From assembly GCA_023055425.1 (NCBI GenBank), contig JALGPY010000034.1, positions 2,360,584 through 2,424,583 on the forward strand: 64,000 bases of DNA, in the 5' to 3' direction. The notes below the pieces were generated by a model, which searched no databases, was not told the DNA's origin, and was given only the letters and a program-made list of their open reading frames with translations. Of the stretch, positions 11,078-22,756 are shown piece after piece; within the stretch, counting starts at the first letter, position 1; every line of letters starts with the position of its first letter. This stretch comes from Linanthus parryae (Eukaryota > Streptophyta > Magnoliopsida > Ericales > Polemoniaceae). A program made the translations under genes and the position numbers.

Positions 11078-12703
11078 CATCATGTAAGCTTCATCATATG
11101 TTAAGCTTTTACACAATTTTATCAATGCCGTTGACAAAAGATAATGGACTCTTTAAAAAAAACTACTCATCTAGTATCAAATCTTCAAATATGAGTACAG
11201 CTTTTTGAGCGACCAAATTCAAGATAACTAATTTGCCAACTTAATATTACAATTCAAACTAAATTGCAAATTATTCCTTGCCTATTTAAGTGTCCTCATC
11301 GTGGATAATCAGATACATCCCAGCTCTCTCCTCTCTTCATTGTGATTGATGCTTGATTAGAAATTCTGATTTTGTTATTAATTTTGATTAATGTTAATTT
11401 AGGTCCTGATTTGGTTAGTATCAAATCAGATTATAATTTCTCTATGCAGAGAGATTGGTTAGAATAAATAGGTGCCAGTTTTATGCGTTAGACACATTGA
11501 ACCTGGTAATCACTTGACTTTTGGAGAGATCAGGCTCTCGGATTCCTGTGGGAGAAACCAGACTCTCGAATTCCTGGATTATGATTTCAATATCAATATA
11601 AATAAATTCCTGGCTCCTACCATCCTCTTCTTCTCCTAAATACACCACAGAACATTCTCCTCTCAAATCATACTTCCTTTACCAGGGAAAAGCACCCAGC
11701 ATTGTAGTCCTTTGTACAATTCAAAATCGCTCCCTGTTTTACGGGGCCATTTGCTTAGTGTTTTTTTGATTTGGTTGTAATAAGCATCACGCGCTGTGTT
11801 TACAGATGGAGACATCCCAAATGCAATGGAGAACTCCTTCCAGGTTCAATGGAGTTCCCACTCCTAGGTAAAGACTCTCCAGTCCTTCACCCCTGACAGA
11901 ACCTCTACCACTGCTTCATTCATCAAAAAGAGATTGAAAAGGTAATATTCTTGTAGCGATTGCTGTTAGTTAGCATTATCATATTATCATGATCATTATT
12001 CACTTCTAGATTCTAACAAGGCTGTTGTCAATTACAAAGATATTTGGACAGCAAAATGTGGGGTCATTGCATGGATTCATCTACAACTACCTACAAACAT
12101 GGTTCTCAATTTGTTTGGTCCTAAGATCATGAAAAGTTGCTCCCTGAAGTTGAACAGGTAGCTCATACGAAATTAAAGAAGTGGTCCACTCAGGAGTCAG
12201 ATGACATAAAGGATCCAACAGAAAGTGTAAGCTCAAGCTAACCATTGGTTCCTGACAATATAAATTCACTGAACCGCTAACCATTGGTCTAAGCAGTTGA
12301 TATTTGAACTGACCAGACCGCCAAGAAACTGGTCAGTTATGATTCAGCGAACTCATCAGAGAATCTGAGAAATAGTTTTGTAGCATTCATATAAGGATAG
12401 ATATCTTTCCCTCAAGATATTCAGAGAAATCAAGTTCGGTGGTAGCTTTGTATTCCTACTTATGTCCCAATCTTTTCTCTACCAATTTTCCTACTCAAGC
12501 AAATACATTAGTGACCTTTTAGTTCTTATGAATGAGTGATGACCCTTTTAAATGTTGCTTATAATCTTCATTTATAGTTAACCCAGCAATAGTGATTGGT
12601 TATCATGCCTATTTGGTTCAATGTGCACCATAATATTCACATAAAATTACTTTGGTGGAAGTGGATGTGACTTGTGTGTCATTGCACAAATCAAGTTTTT
12701 CTT

Positions 12704-13991
12704 TTATCCATATTCAATTTTTCTATGAAAAGGACAAGTAAAACTGCATATGAAAAAACAGAACAGTCTTGACAGAAAATATGGTTGTATGTTTATTAAG
12801 TACCCATAACATGGAGATAGTAGTCGTTTACCTGGTTGACCAAGTGATGCAAGACCCTCACTGTACAGGAAGGTATGGATTCCGTAGGCTCTTTTACCGA
12901 ACTCCTTGGTCTCCCCGTTCTTTGGATCATACAAGTGCAAAGACCAGTCCGCATCCTTGTGGAAGAGTATCAAATCAACATTATCTTTCCTGAAAAATCC
13001 TACAATAGAAGCAACCTTAAGGGATGGTCTACAAGTCAGAAGCTTAGACCATGACTGATTGGCACCGCTGCAATCATTCAACACCCACACATCAACATTT
13101 GAACCAGCCCACTCTCGGACAAATACAGCAAGAGATCCGTTGTGAGCAGCAAGACGATAGCTAACACAGGCGTTCCGGAACGGTACTTCAATCCTTTTAA
13201 AGACCTCCCTAGTCATGTCATAACTCAAAATGTACATGTCTTCCAATTCGAAAGTCATGGTTGGGCGGCCATGGATAGCTATAAGCCAAAGCATGTACCC
13301 ATCCACGCAAGCAATGTCTATAATGTGAGTATGGCAATCACTTAACCAAATCGGATAAGGGACAGTAATGTTCTCCCTCTCGGTCCACGAATTAGTAGCA
13401 GTAGAGAACACATTGACCTCCGCCCTGGTCTCTCGTTCTTCTGTAGCACCCAATCTCATATATACAACCTTAATAGCATTGGTGACTGGATCAAAGCAAA
13501 ACCCAGAGCCAGACTTATGTCGGAGTGGTGAATCCATATCGGTTGAAATCGGAGGGTTCCCGATCTCCCTAACCTGTCTAGTGGCAGGGTTCCAAAGGAC
13601 ATACTTCTTCTGTGTGCCTTCTGAGAGGAATAAGCAAACTACTCCATTGGAACCACTAATGTTGACCCACGATGTCAACATTAGTGGTGTTATCCCAAAA
13701 TGTCAGTCTCCTCGTGACATCACCGAATCCAAAAGAGAGGATAGTCTTTGGAGGATTCACATTTCTCCTCTTGCGGGAATAGATTAAAAGAGGGACCTGG
13801 AGGCTGTGTGTAGAGTGAAGGGCGATGAAATTAGAAGAGACGATAAGGGAATACCAGTGCTTGGAGACAGATCTGAACCGTAGCAGAGATTTCGCCGGCA
13901 GTCTCGCGAGGATCTCTACTGTCAAATCGTCGGGTAACTCTTTCCGCCTACTCTCTCCGCCTTCTTGAGTTGTAGAGGAAACCATTGTCAT
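12704..13991 (-). pseudogene. F-box protein with F-box-associated domain (copy A), frameshifted
   Basis: F-box proteins are the substrate receptors of SCF ubiquitin ligases. The first frame starts at the ATG at 13991 and encodes the F-box (LPDDLTVEILARLP...SVSKHWYSLI, residues about 18-58), ending at a stop at 13656. The second frame (downstream from 13681) continues with the F-box-associated region: YVLWNPATRQVREIGNPP, VFSTATNSWTERENI, LSYDMTREVFKRIEVPF, SLAVFVREW, VDVWVLND, LLTCRPSLKVASIVGFFRKD, FLYSEGLASL. The break is a 10-base insertion relative to copy B, in a perfect inverted repeat (13653-13687). The normal stop is also lost: TGA in copies B and D is CAA here, so the frame runs on to 12704 through what looks like a 3'-UTR splice donor (CAG-GTAAAC). 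The target is unknown. It might still make a short F-box-only protein. Confidence 0.85.
13653..13687. repeat. Perfect 14-bp inverted repeat at the F-box A frameshift
   Basis: CCACTAATGTTGAC (13653-13666), the loop CCACGAT, then GTCAACATTAGTGG (13674-13687). Copy B at about 21406-21430 has the right arm and the loop but not the left arm, and is 10 bases shorter. Confidence 0.95.
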
Positions 13992-14099
13992 CTTCGTCGT
14001 CGGCTGCTAGGGTTTCAAATTTCAAATCATCGGTGGATTGTGAGCGAGAATAAGCCTTTTGCAACTCACTCGGGTTTGTGACTTCGGGGTACCGAATTT

Positions 14100-14537
14100 A
14101 CAAAAGCCTTAAATACACTTCGACCCCCTCTAGTTTGACTGAAGGACACATTCACCCCTTCTGTTTGGAAAATGACACTTTCATTACTTTAGTGTGCCGA
14201 AATTCAGGAAACTTACACGCCGTAATTGTGAAGCCGTTAGTTAAGGATTATTGTTGGAGACAAATTCACCCCCCCCCCCCCCACACACACACATCTTGCA
14301 AAAAGTCTATTATACCCATGTATGACCCCCTACATTTTGCATAATATGGGGCAACATTGTCCCGCAAATAGTATTTGCTGACAGATCCCAACTCTAGAGC
14401 AACTTTGTGACGATATGGGGTTAACACTTCATGCATTTCAGCACACCACAGGGGTAAATGTGTCCTTTTCCAAACTAAAAGGGTTGAAAGTGTCCTTCAA
14501 TCAAACTAGAGGGGGTGAAAGTTTCTTTTGCCCATTT
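14100..14537. mobile_element. Short TIR element upstream of F-box A
   Basis: The ends are inverted copies: left CCCCCTCTAGTTTGACTGAA near 14124, right TTCAATCAAACTAGAGGGGG near 14496, followed by GTGAAAGTTTCTTTTGCCC. The inner parts also pair (CACCCCTTCTGTTTGGAAAA against TTTTCCAAACTAAAAGGGTT). Length is about 440 bp, with no ORF of its own. It lies about 110 bp upstream of the F-box ATG. A C-run then a CA-run (14268-14292) is inside it. No convincing target duplication was found. Likely a MULE-type MITE. Confidence 0.7.
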
Positions 14538-14789
14538 GATATTCTCGTTTGCTTTTAACTTTTGACTGGTTACTGCATCGTGGTTGCAAATGTCTCGACC
14601 GAAATATTTCAAAGCACAAAGTAAGCGGAAGCTCTCGGAACTTTGCAAGCAATCAAATTAGCAAGTAGACAATCGTCTTGCAATAATTATTGTTAATGGG
14701 GATGTCAAAGGACTGTTGATAGAAATGGAGAGGGCATGGAAGGGAGAGGAAGTTAAGACCTCTCCTTGGTACGTGAAGATATAATGAAC

Positions 14790-15170
14790 TTAACAGTTTT
14801 ACGGACAATTGATTGTCCCGAGACGAACTCTTTTTATCTTTAAGGAAACTAGTTGGCCCACGCTCTTGCCCAAGCAACCCACTTTGCTCGAAGAGCTTCT
14901 AGATAAAGGATAAGAGATATGCCTCCTCTGTGGGGCTATCCTTGTAATTGGATCAGCCAGCATGAGAGCGTTAAGGATGGTGTTGATAGGAGGGATACGG
15001 ATAGAGAATACGGACAACAAAAAAAGGATGAAGCAAAGATAACTCATTGACCTTGTTTCTTTCGTCCGGAAACAAGAGATAACCACCATGTGAGGAGGAA
15101 GATCCAACACAAAACTAGGCCTTGTTTTGGCTTAAATCAATTACTTCATTACAAACATGATCATAACATC
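14790..15170. other. Junction between units A and B
   Basis: I see no recognisable gene here. The sequence does not match the other units clearly and separates the end of unit A from the start of unit B. Confidence 0.4.
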
Positions 15171-15834
15171 CAGGATCATTCAAAAGCATCATCCAAAGGT
15201 CACTTTTTACAGAAGCTTTTGAAAATCACGGTGAGCTCATGGAGGAAAGGAAGCAATAGAGCTGGAAGTTCTGTTCTCTGGCCATCCACCGGGAAAGAAA
15301 AAGACATCAGTAGTCTTCATGTTTACATACACATTTTATGCAGCTTCGAACAAGACTGAACTTTGGTTTTGTACAAGCCGCTGACTTAGGCTTCTTGGGT
15401 GGCGGGGGGAACTTTTCCATGAGCTCCGTCTATAACACCAGCCGTTGGAGTAAGTGTTACTCAGATGTGAAGTAGCTATTTCCTTCCTGAGGCTTTGTTG
15501 TCTCTTCTTTGTCATTCTTCTTCCATTATGCATTTTCTGAAAAAAACAAACGTACTTAATCATTAGGTCCATAAGTGAATGTGAGAAAAAGAACCATTCT
15601 TTAACGAATTCTTATGTGGAGTTTTATTGCATTATCATAATGAAAAACAGGTAAGTAGGGGATCTGGGATAGTAAAACACTTATGGAAAGTAGAAGGGAG
15701 TTGCATAACTCTTTTGATCAGAAAGTAAATTGTTGGGGGGAGTTCGTAAGAACTCGCCATAAAACGATTCTTTTTTTTTTTTTGGGGGGGGGGTTGACTT
15801 AAGCTTTCACAACCTTCTCCAAGGAAAAGCAGAC

Positions 15835-16070
15835 TAAGCTGAGAGATTTCGAGACAAACGATCGAGTGAAGCAAAATAATATCCAGATTCAGCTGAGAAA
15901 GATCCATCTCTTGTGAAGTTCCTAAGTGGATAATCCAAACTAATAATAAAAACTAGCATGGACCATAGAGTATTAAGAATTTGAGAAGCTAGCCAATTTT
16001 GGGACAAAGTATTCACGAAATCTTGACCCCAACGCCAAATCCTTCACCTATTTCGTACTCCTATTAGCTG
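15835..16070 (-). pseudogene. LINE zinc-binding-domain remnant (unit B)
   Basis: The minus strand carries QNWLASQILNTLWSMLV, matching QNWLASQILNAPWSMQV in unit C (25075-25317). It is a decayed piece of the region after a LINE reverse transcriptase. Weak call. Confidence 0.35.
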
Positions 16071-16262
16071 AAGCTGCTGACATGCTGTTACTTTTGGAAT
16101 CAAAGATTGATCCTTTTATACTTAAACCCTCACCCATCTCTAATCCTCCCCTCCAGACCCCTTAGTAACTATTTTCTTCCTTCACAATTGTTTTTCATTA
16201 CACGGAAGGAGGAAGCCTTGGGTTTGATGAAAGAACCTGTTTCAATTTGACAAATACTATCT

Positions 16263-16294
<32 letters not shown>

Positions 16295-17634
16295 TTTTTT
16301 TTGCAAAAATAGTTGTTTTTATTGACTATTATCCAACTATTCTTATCTAAAAGAGCTTTTGTACAAAGAGGCAACATCCCCGAACCCCTTCTTTTAGTTG
16401 GCAAACACAGAAGCATAGATTACTAAAACAGCTTCTATGTAGATAACTCATCAAAGCTTGGCCTTTACTGAAAGAAGGTACAGGCATTTTAATATAAGCA
16501 ATAGGAACAAGATTATTAGGAAGTACTAACTGAGATAAAGCTCAACAAACAACACAAATAGGTCGGCAAGGATGGTCCAGAACCACAGCCTTCCTAAGTA
16601 CACAACTAAATATGTTCAAAGGTTACTACCTATGTCATCGTATTCACACTTTAATGGAATGGGTAGCTTTAAACATTTTAGTTCAATATCAATCTCAGAC
16701 GATAAGCACACTGCTTTCACCTGCACCAGCAAACTGCACTTTAAGCATATTGAATTTCATTGCTTTAAGGAAAATTTGAAATTTTTCTAGTAATGAGCGA
16801 CCCGCAAAGTGGCACAAAAGTCATAGCATATACCCTTAAACAGACCCCACCAGCACACGGTGTAGACCTATGAACTTTTACTTTAAACGAGGACAACCAA
16901 TATCGCTCTTTTCTTATACCATAAACAAGTTCCATTATATGGGCTTGAACTTTTTTGCTGAATTGTTGCACATCCACCTAAAATTGGGTAGCTACATCAA
17001 GAATTGTTATATATATATCCACAAGAAATGCATCAGTGCTATTGTTCCCAAGACTCAGCAGGGTGCAAATTATGTGTTCACAAAATGGATTTCATGCATC
17101 GAAAAGAAGAGTTTCGCAATTCCATATCAAAGCAAAGAAATTCATAAACAAAAGTCAAGCCTCACCACTACCTCACTCAATAACCCAGAGCATTATTACC
17201 ACATTCTCACCACAATTAACAGGCACAATGTACAACAAAACTAATAGTCAGTTGAACCGATTATAGTTGAGAAGTTCTCGAGACTGCAACTTTTCAAATG
17301 TAGTTCATAAACATCACATTATGCTTAACCCAACAGCGTATTAGATTGTTATAACTTTTTGGTAACGCGAGGACACGTTACGCCCACTTCAAATTTCCTT
17401 GATAAAATTTTGTTGTACTAGATATAGTATAATCAAACTTCTAACCGAAATATAATCAGTTCAATTGCATCCTTTATGTAGTTTCATATCAAGTACTTGG
17501 CTTTTCCACAACGTTAAAATGTGTGAAAGAAAGCACCAACACGACTGTATAAGGAAAATGAGAGAAATCTTCAACAAAAAGATATGGACGAGTGAACATT
17601 TAGATAGAGCATATGAAATGGAGAATGCTTGTCC

Positions 17635-17830
17635 TTCACCTTATTGACTGATGTGAGGCTCTCACTGTATAGGAAGGCATCACCCACACATCAACCTTCA
17701 CTACAGGACCTATCAGAATCAGTCCATCTATAAAGAGATATTGCAAGGGATTCGTAAGTAGCAAAATGATACGCCATGGGCTGGCCAGGCTGGCAACTCG
17801 ATCCGCTTAAACTCCACTACCCAAATGGAA
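17635..17830 (-). pseudogene. Internally deleted F-box-associated remnant (unit B)
   Basis: Same structure as the remnant at 10150-10320. On the minus strand FKRI appears, then a decayed SLA.. block, then a direct join to a FLYSESLTS tail. The shared deletion shows it was already broken before A and B were duplicated. Confidence 0.6.
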
Positions 17831-18663
17831 GTTCACTAAATTGGCTATGATATTCCACTACACCGTCTAGTTAGTATTTACATTTATTGCACCACAACTT
17901 TTCTTACCTAAATAGAACACGTGTCATTGACATCTTGTGCACCCCAAGCTCAATCAGAACTTGGAAGGTTGATCCTCGCTAATAAAATTATAAAAGGCAT
18001 GCCATATGATCTACATGTTTTACTGATTACCTGTATTTAACCACATATGATACCTGACAATGACACTCAAACTGCCCCCCCCCCCCCCAATCACAATCTG
18101 TACTTCTTCACATATACCAGTACGGTAAAATGCAGGATACAAGGAAAATGGAGTTCCAATACATGGTACATATACAATTTTGACAGCTATAATAAATCTC
18201 CATATTCGTGGGGGCAAATTACGTGTTCAAGAATACAATTTCAGACCTTAAAGAGAATAATGCAAAAGTTTCACGTCAAGCACAAGAAAAGCAATGAAAT
18301 TCACAGTTACAAATTTGAACCTCATCTCCATCTCTCTTTAATATCTTACTTATCAGCGCATTAAAACATTTTTATCACTGCAAGCTAAGAAATAGTTCTT
18401 GCCACATACAAGCTGCCCTTCTCCTAACTAATTTATCAATCATGAGTAATCCACATTTCCATTTCTATTGGGTTTTATTACCGCTCATTTAGACGATTAT
18501 CTGATGTCTAAGTTGGACTTCCTCATAAATTTGGACACATGGATATTGAGGTATTTCATGTGGCTTTTTCTGTTGTTCATTTCTTCAGTATAATCTGAAC
18601 TTTTTTTTTCTCTCTTCCATTTTTATCCATTTTGAGAAAGAAAGAATCATCAGGCTAGGCATA

Positions 18664-18664
<1 letters not shown>

Positions 18665-18703
<39 letters not shown>
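18665..18703. repeat. Compound (GT)n(GA)n microsatellite, unit B
   Basis: Counterpart of the tract at 11002-11073, with a much shorter GA part. Confidence 0.9.
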
Positions 18704-20583
18704 GAAACATCATGTAAGCTTCATCGTTATGTTAAGCTTTTACACAGAATTTTATAAATGCCTTTGACAAAAGATAATGGACTCTACAAAAAAAATACTA
18801 CTCATCTAGTTTCTCATCTACAACTACAAGTACAGCTTTTTGAGCAACCAAATTCAAGATTACTAATGTGCCAACTGAATATTACTATTAAACTAGTTTG
18901 CAAATTCTTCCTTGCTTATTTAAGTATCCTCATTCTGGATAATCAGATACATCCCAGCTCTCTTCTCTCTTCATTGTCTCCTCTGATAGAAACCCAATTA
19001 ATGCTGATTTGGTGATTAATGTTTCATTCAAAAAAATTATTTTGCTATTAATTTGGATTAATGTTAATTTAAGTCCTGATTTGGTTAGTATGAAATCAGA
19101 TTATAATTTCAATATGCAGAGAGAGTGATTAGATTCAGAATAAATAGGTGCTAGTTTTATGGGTTAGACACGTTGAACCTGGTAGTCATTTGACTTTGGG
19201 AGAGATCAGGCTCTCGAATTCCTGTGGGAGACACCAGGTTCTCGAATCCTGGATTATCATTTCAATATCAATAAAATTTCCTCTCTTATAGCTTGATCTC
19301 TTCGAGGCTCCTAAGTCCTGTCATCTTCTTCTCCTCCTAAATACACCGCACAACGTTGTCCTCTCAAACCATACTTGCTTTACCAGGGAAAAGCACCCAG
19401 AATTATATTCCTTTACTCAATTCAAAATCTCTCACTGTTTTACGGGACCATTTGCTTTGTGTTTTTTTGCTTTGGTTATAATAAGCATCACGCTCTGGGT
19501 TTACAGACGGAGAAATCCCAAATGCAATGGAGAACTCCCTCCAGGTTAAATGGAGTTCCCACTAGTAGATGAGACTCTCCAATTCTTCACCCCTAACAGA
19601 ACCTCTATCATTGCTTCATTCATCAAAAAGAGAGTGAACGGGCAATATTCGTGTAGCCATTGCTTTTAGTTAGCATTATCATATTATCATGATCATTGTT
19701 CACTTCTTCTAGATTCTAACAAGGTTGTTGTCAATTACTAGATATGGTCCTAAATACCCGACAAATCTGGTGGGCCGGCTAGTTATTATATACACAGATC
19801 CAGAGTTTAGTCATTTATCCAGAGCTGCTGTCGAGATACCTTCACAGAGATATTTGGACAGCAAAATGTAGGTTCCTTGCATGGATTCATGTACAAATAC
19901 CTAAAAACATTGTTCTCAATTCTTTTGGTCCTAAGAAACTGAAAAAGATGCTCCCTGAAGTTGAACAGGCAGCTCATATGAAATCAAATAAGTGGTCCAC
20001 TCAGGAGTCAGTTGACATAAAGGATCCAACGGCAAGTGTAAGCTCAAGCTAACCATTGGTTCCTGACAAAATAAATTCACTGAACCGCTAACCATTGGTC
20101 TATGCAGTTGATATTTGAAATGACCGCGAGGAAACTGATCAGTTATGATTTAGTGACTCAGCAGAGAAACCGGAGAATAGTTTGGTAGCTTTCATATAAG
20201 GATTGATATCATTCCCAATCTCTTTTCAACCAATTTTCCTACTCAAGCAAATACATGAGTGACCTTTTCGTTCTTCTGAATGAGTGATGACCCTTTAAAT
20301 GTAGCTTATAATCTTCATTTTACAGTTAATCCATGAAGTGATTGGCTATCGTGCCTATTTGGTTCAATTTGGACCATAATTTTCACATAAAATTACCCCG
20401 GTGGTAGTGGTTTGAATTGTATGTCATTGTACAAATCAAGCTTTTCTTGTATTCATAATCAGTAACATTTCTAAGAAAAGCACAAGTAAAACTGCATGAG
20501 AAAAAACAGAGCATTCTTGATAGAAAATACGGCCCTGTGTTTATCAAATACCCATGACATGGAAATAGTAGTCCATTACCTGA

Positions 20584-21740
20584 TCAATAAAGTGATGTCA
20601 GTGCCTCACTGTATAAGAAGGTATTCCTTCCAGACGCTTTTTTCCCAAACTCTTTGGTCTCTCCGTTCGCAGGATCATACAATTGCAAAGACAAGCGCAG
20701 CTTCTTCCAATATAGTATCAAATCAACATCATCTTTCCTGAAAAATCCTACAACAAGAGCAGCCTCAAGGGATGGTCTAAAAGTCAGAAGCTTAGACCAT
20801 GACTGATTGGCACCGCTGCAATCATTCAACACCCACACATCAACAGTTGAACCAGTCCGCTCTCGGACAAATACAGCAAGAGATCTGTCGTAAGCAGCAA
20901 GATCACATTCGACATGGGCGGGCGGGAACGGTAATTCAATCCTTTTGAAGGCCTCCCCATTCATGTCATAACTCAAAACGTACGTATCTTGTAATTCGTG
21001 ACTCATGGTTGTGCGAGCTATACGCCAAAGCATGTACCCATCCACGCAAGCAGTTTGTAAAATGAAAGTACGGCAACCACTTAACCCGATTGGAAAAGGG
21101 ACAGTAATGTTCTCCTTCTCCGTCCACGACTTAGTAGCAGTAGAGAACACATTGACTTGAACCCTATTCTCTCCTTCATGAGTAGTACCCAATCTAATAT
21201 GTACAACCTTAATAGCATTGGTAACTCGATCAAAGAAAAACCCAGAACTAGACTTCTAAGTACGTTGTGAAGCAATATCAATTGAAGCCAGACCTTCCTC
21301 CATTGGAGGGTTCCCAATCTCCCTAACCTGTCTAGTTGCAGGGTTCCATAGGACATACATATTATATGTGCGTTCTAAGAGTGATAAGCAAACCACACCA
21401 TTGGAACAACCCACGATGTTAACATTAGTAATGTCATCCCAAAATATCAGTCTCTCAGTGACATCACCGAGTCCAAAAGACGCAGTAGTCTTTGGAGGCC
21501 TTGCAAGATTCACATTTCTCCTCTTGCAGGAATAGAATAAAAGAGGGACGGCCTTTTTCTTACGGAGGCTGTGTGTAAAGTGAAGGGCGATGAAATTGGG
21601 AGAGACGATGAGGGAGTACCAGTGCTTGGAGACAGATCTGAACCGCAGCAGAGATTTCACCGGTAGTCTGGCGAGGATCTCAGCTACCAAATCGCCGGGT
21701 AACTCTTTCCGCCTTCTTCAGGAGTTGTAGAGGAATCCAT
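20584..21740 (-). pseudogene. F-box protein with F-box-associated domain (copy B), broken
   Basis: The ATG at 21740 aligns with the start of copy A, but its frame stops at 21684, before the F-box. Relative to A, 13 bases are missing between two TCCGCC copies (near 21710-21716) and 3 are added nearby. The F-box and first part (VAEILARLPVKSLLRF...YVLWNPATRQVREIGNPP) are open to a TAG at 21256-21258, where copy A has CAT. The same frame then continues from 21255 (recognisable text GTTHEGENR...) to the natural stop after FLYSEALTSLY (20584-20586). So there is one early frameshift and one in-frame nonsense codon. The C-terminal part keeps VFSTATKSW, LSYDMNGEAFKRIELPF, SLAVFVRE, VDVWVLND and VVGFFRKD. 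Unlike A, it lacks the palindromic insertion. CAG-GTAATG directly after the stop suggests a 3'-UTR intron. Confidence 0.85.
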
Positions 21741-21861
21741 AGCCGTCGTCTGCTTGTAAACCCAGCTTGCTAGGGTTTCATTTTTCAACGCATCGGTGGA
21801 CTCACTTGTTTGCGAGACAATCACATTGATTTGGAACTTCGGATACCAATTAACCAAAGCG

Positions 21862-22262
21862 TAAAAGACACCTTCACCCCCTCTAGTTTTACTGGAGGAT
21901 ACTTTCACCCCCTTATGTATGGAAAATGACACTTTCATTCCTTCAGTGTGCCGAAATTCATGAAATTTACACGCCGTGATTGTGAAGCCATTAGTCTGGG
22001 TGGGGTACATCACTGCAATTAGTCTTGGAGACAAATTCGCCATCCACCCACATTATGCAAAAAGTATATCATACCCTTGTATAACCCCTACATTTTGAAT
22101 AATATGAGGGTATAATCATCCCCAAACAATTTTTGGTGACAGTTCCCAACTTTAGAGTAACGTTGTTACGATATGGGTTTAAGTTTCCTGAATTTCAACA
22201 CACTAAAGGGGTGAATGTGTCCTTCGATCAAACTAGAGGGGGTGGAAGTGTCTTTTATCCAT
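21862..22262. mobile_element. Short TIR element upstream of F-box B
   Basis: Counterpart of 14100-14537 at the same place relative to the gene. Left end GTAAAAGACACCTTCACCCC, right end GGGGTGGAAGTGTCTTTTA, with CCTCTAGTTT and AAACTAGAGG as inner pairs. Inherited with the duplicated unit. Confidence 0.7.
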
Positions 22263-22447
22263 TTACTATTCCCGTTTGCTTTTTAACTTTTAGATTTCAC
22301 TTTTGGCTACTGCATCGTAGTTGCAAATGTCTCGACTGAAATTTGCCGAAGCGCAAAATAAGCCGAAGCTCTCGGAACTTTGCAAGAAGTCAAATTAGAA
22401 AAAAGAGACCATCACCTTGCACAGAGTATTGTTGGCGGGGATGTGAA

Positions 22448-22756
22448 GGCTGTGTTCATTTGACAAGAAAGTTGTCCGGAAAAATTGTTCCCCGAGAAAA
22501 TGAAAGAAAAGAAATTAAAGGAAAATGAATTTTACTTTCTCGTGCCTGTTCACTTTGCAAGAAAAGAAAGTTACAATCTAAGATTCCTGCAAAATCCTGT
22601 CAAATTTGTGAGATGTATTTTATGGGAATTTGAGTACTATTAGAAAAGTTAAAATATGTGGGACCCACAACTTTCCTTCAAATTGAAAGGCCGAAATGTC
22701 GAAAGAAAACAGTTTTCCATCGAAATCTTTTCCTTTCCTGGCAACTGAACGGAGCC
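22448..22756. mobile_element. 309-bp MITE present in unit B only
   Basis: Ends are imperfect inverted repeats: GGCTGTGTTCATTTG on the left, and CAACTGAACGGAGCC on the right (inverse GGCTCCGTTCAGTTG). Unit A has an uninterrupted counterpart near 14700-14718 (GGGGATGTCAAAGGACTGTTGATAG). The ends recall PIF/Harbinger- or hAT-type MITEs. A target duplication could not be fixed, so the superfamily is open. Confidence 0.65.

Larger units (their letters stand above)
6700..14790. repeat. F-box segmental duplication, unit A
   Basis: This segment is similar along most of its length to 15170-22840 (unit B) and in part to 23480-26660 (unit C). Shared landmarks in order are: the 'AGCTCATGG...AATAGAGCTGGA' block (6800/15235), a block with GGCTTTGCTGTCTC (7141/15491/23617), the LINE remnant, the F-box remnant (10150/17640), a GT/GA microsatellite (11002/18665), an F-box gene and an upstream TIR element. 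Outside the entries listed separately, 7300-8280, 8700-10150 and 10330-12700 hold no gene I can recognise. They look like old 3' flank and intron sequence of F-box genes. Confidence 0.8.

Noticed and set aside
11005..11208. ORF with a CVCVC-(RE)n stretch
   Set aside because: Encoded by the GT/GA microsatellite and not conserved in the unit B copy.
21684..22043. 119-aa ORF upstream of F-box B as a separate gene
   Set aside because: It reads through the TIR element and 5' flank into the frameshifted F-box leader; the real start aligned to copy A is at 21740.
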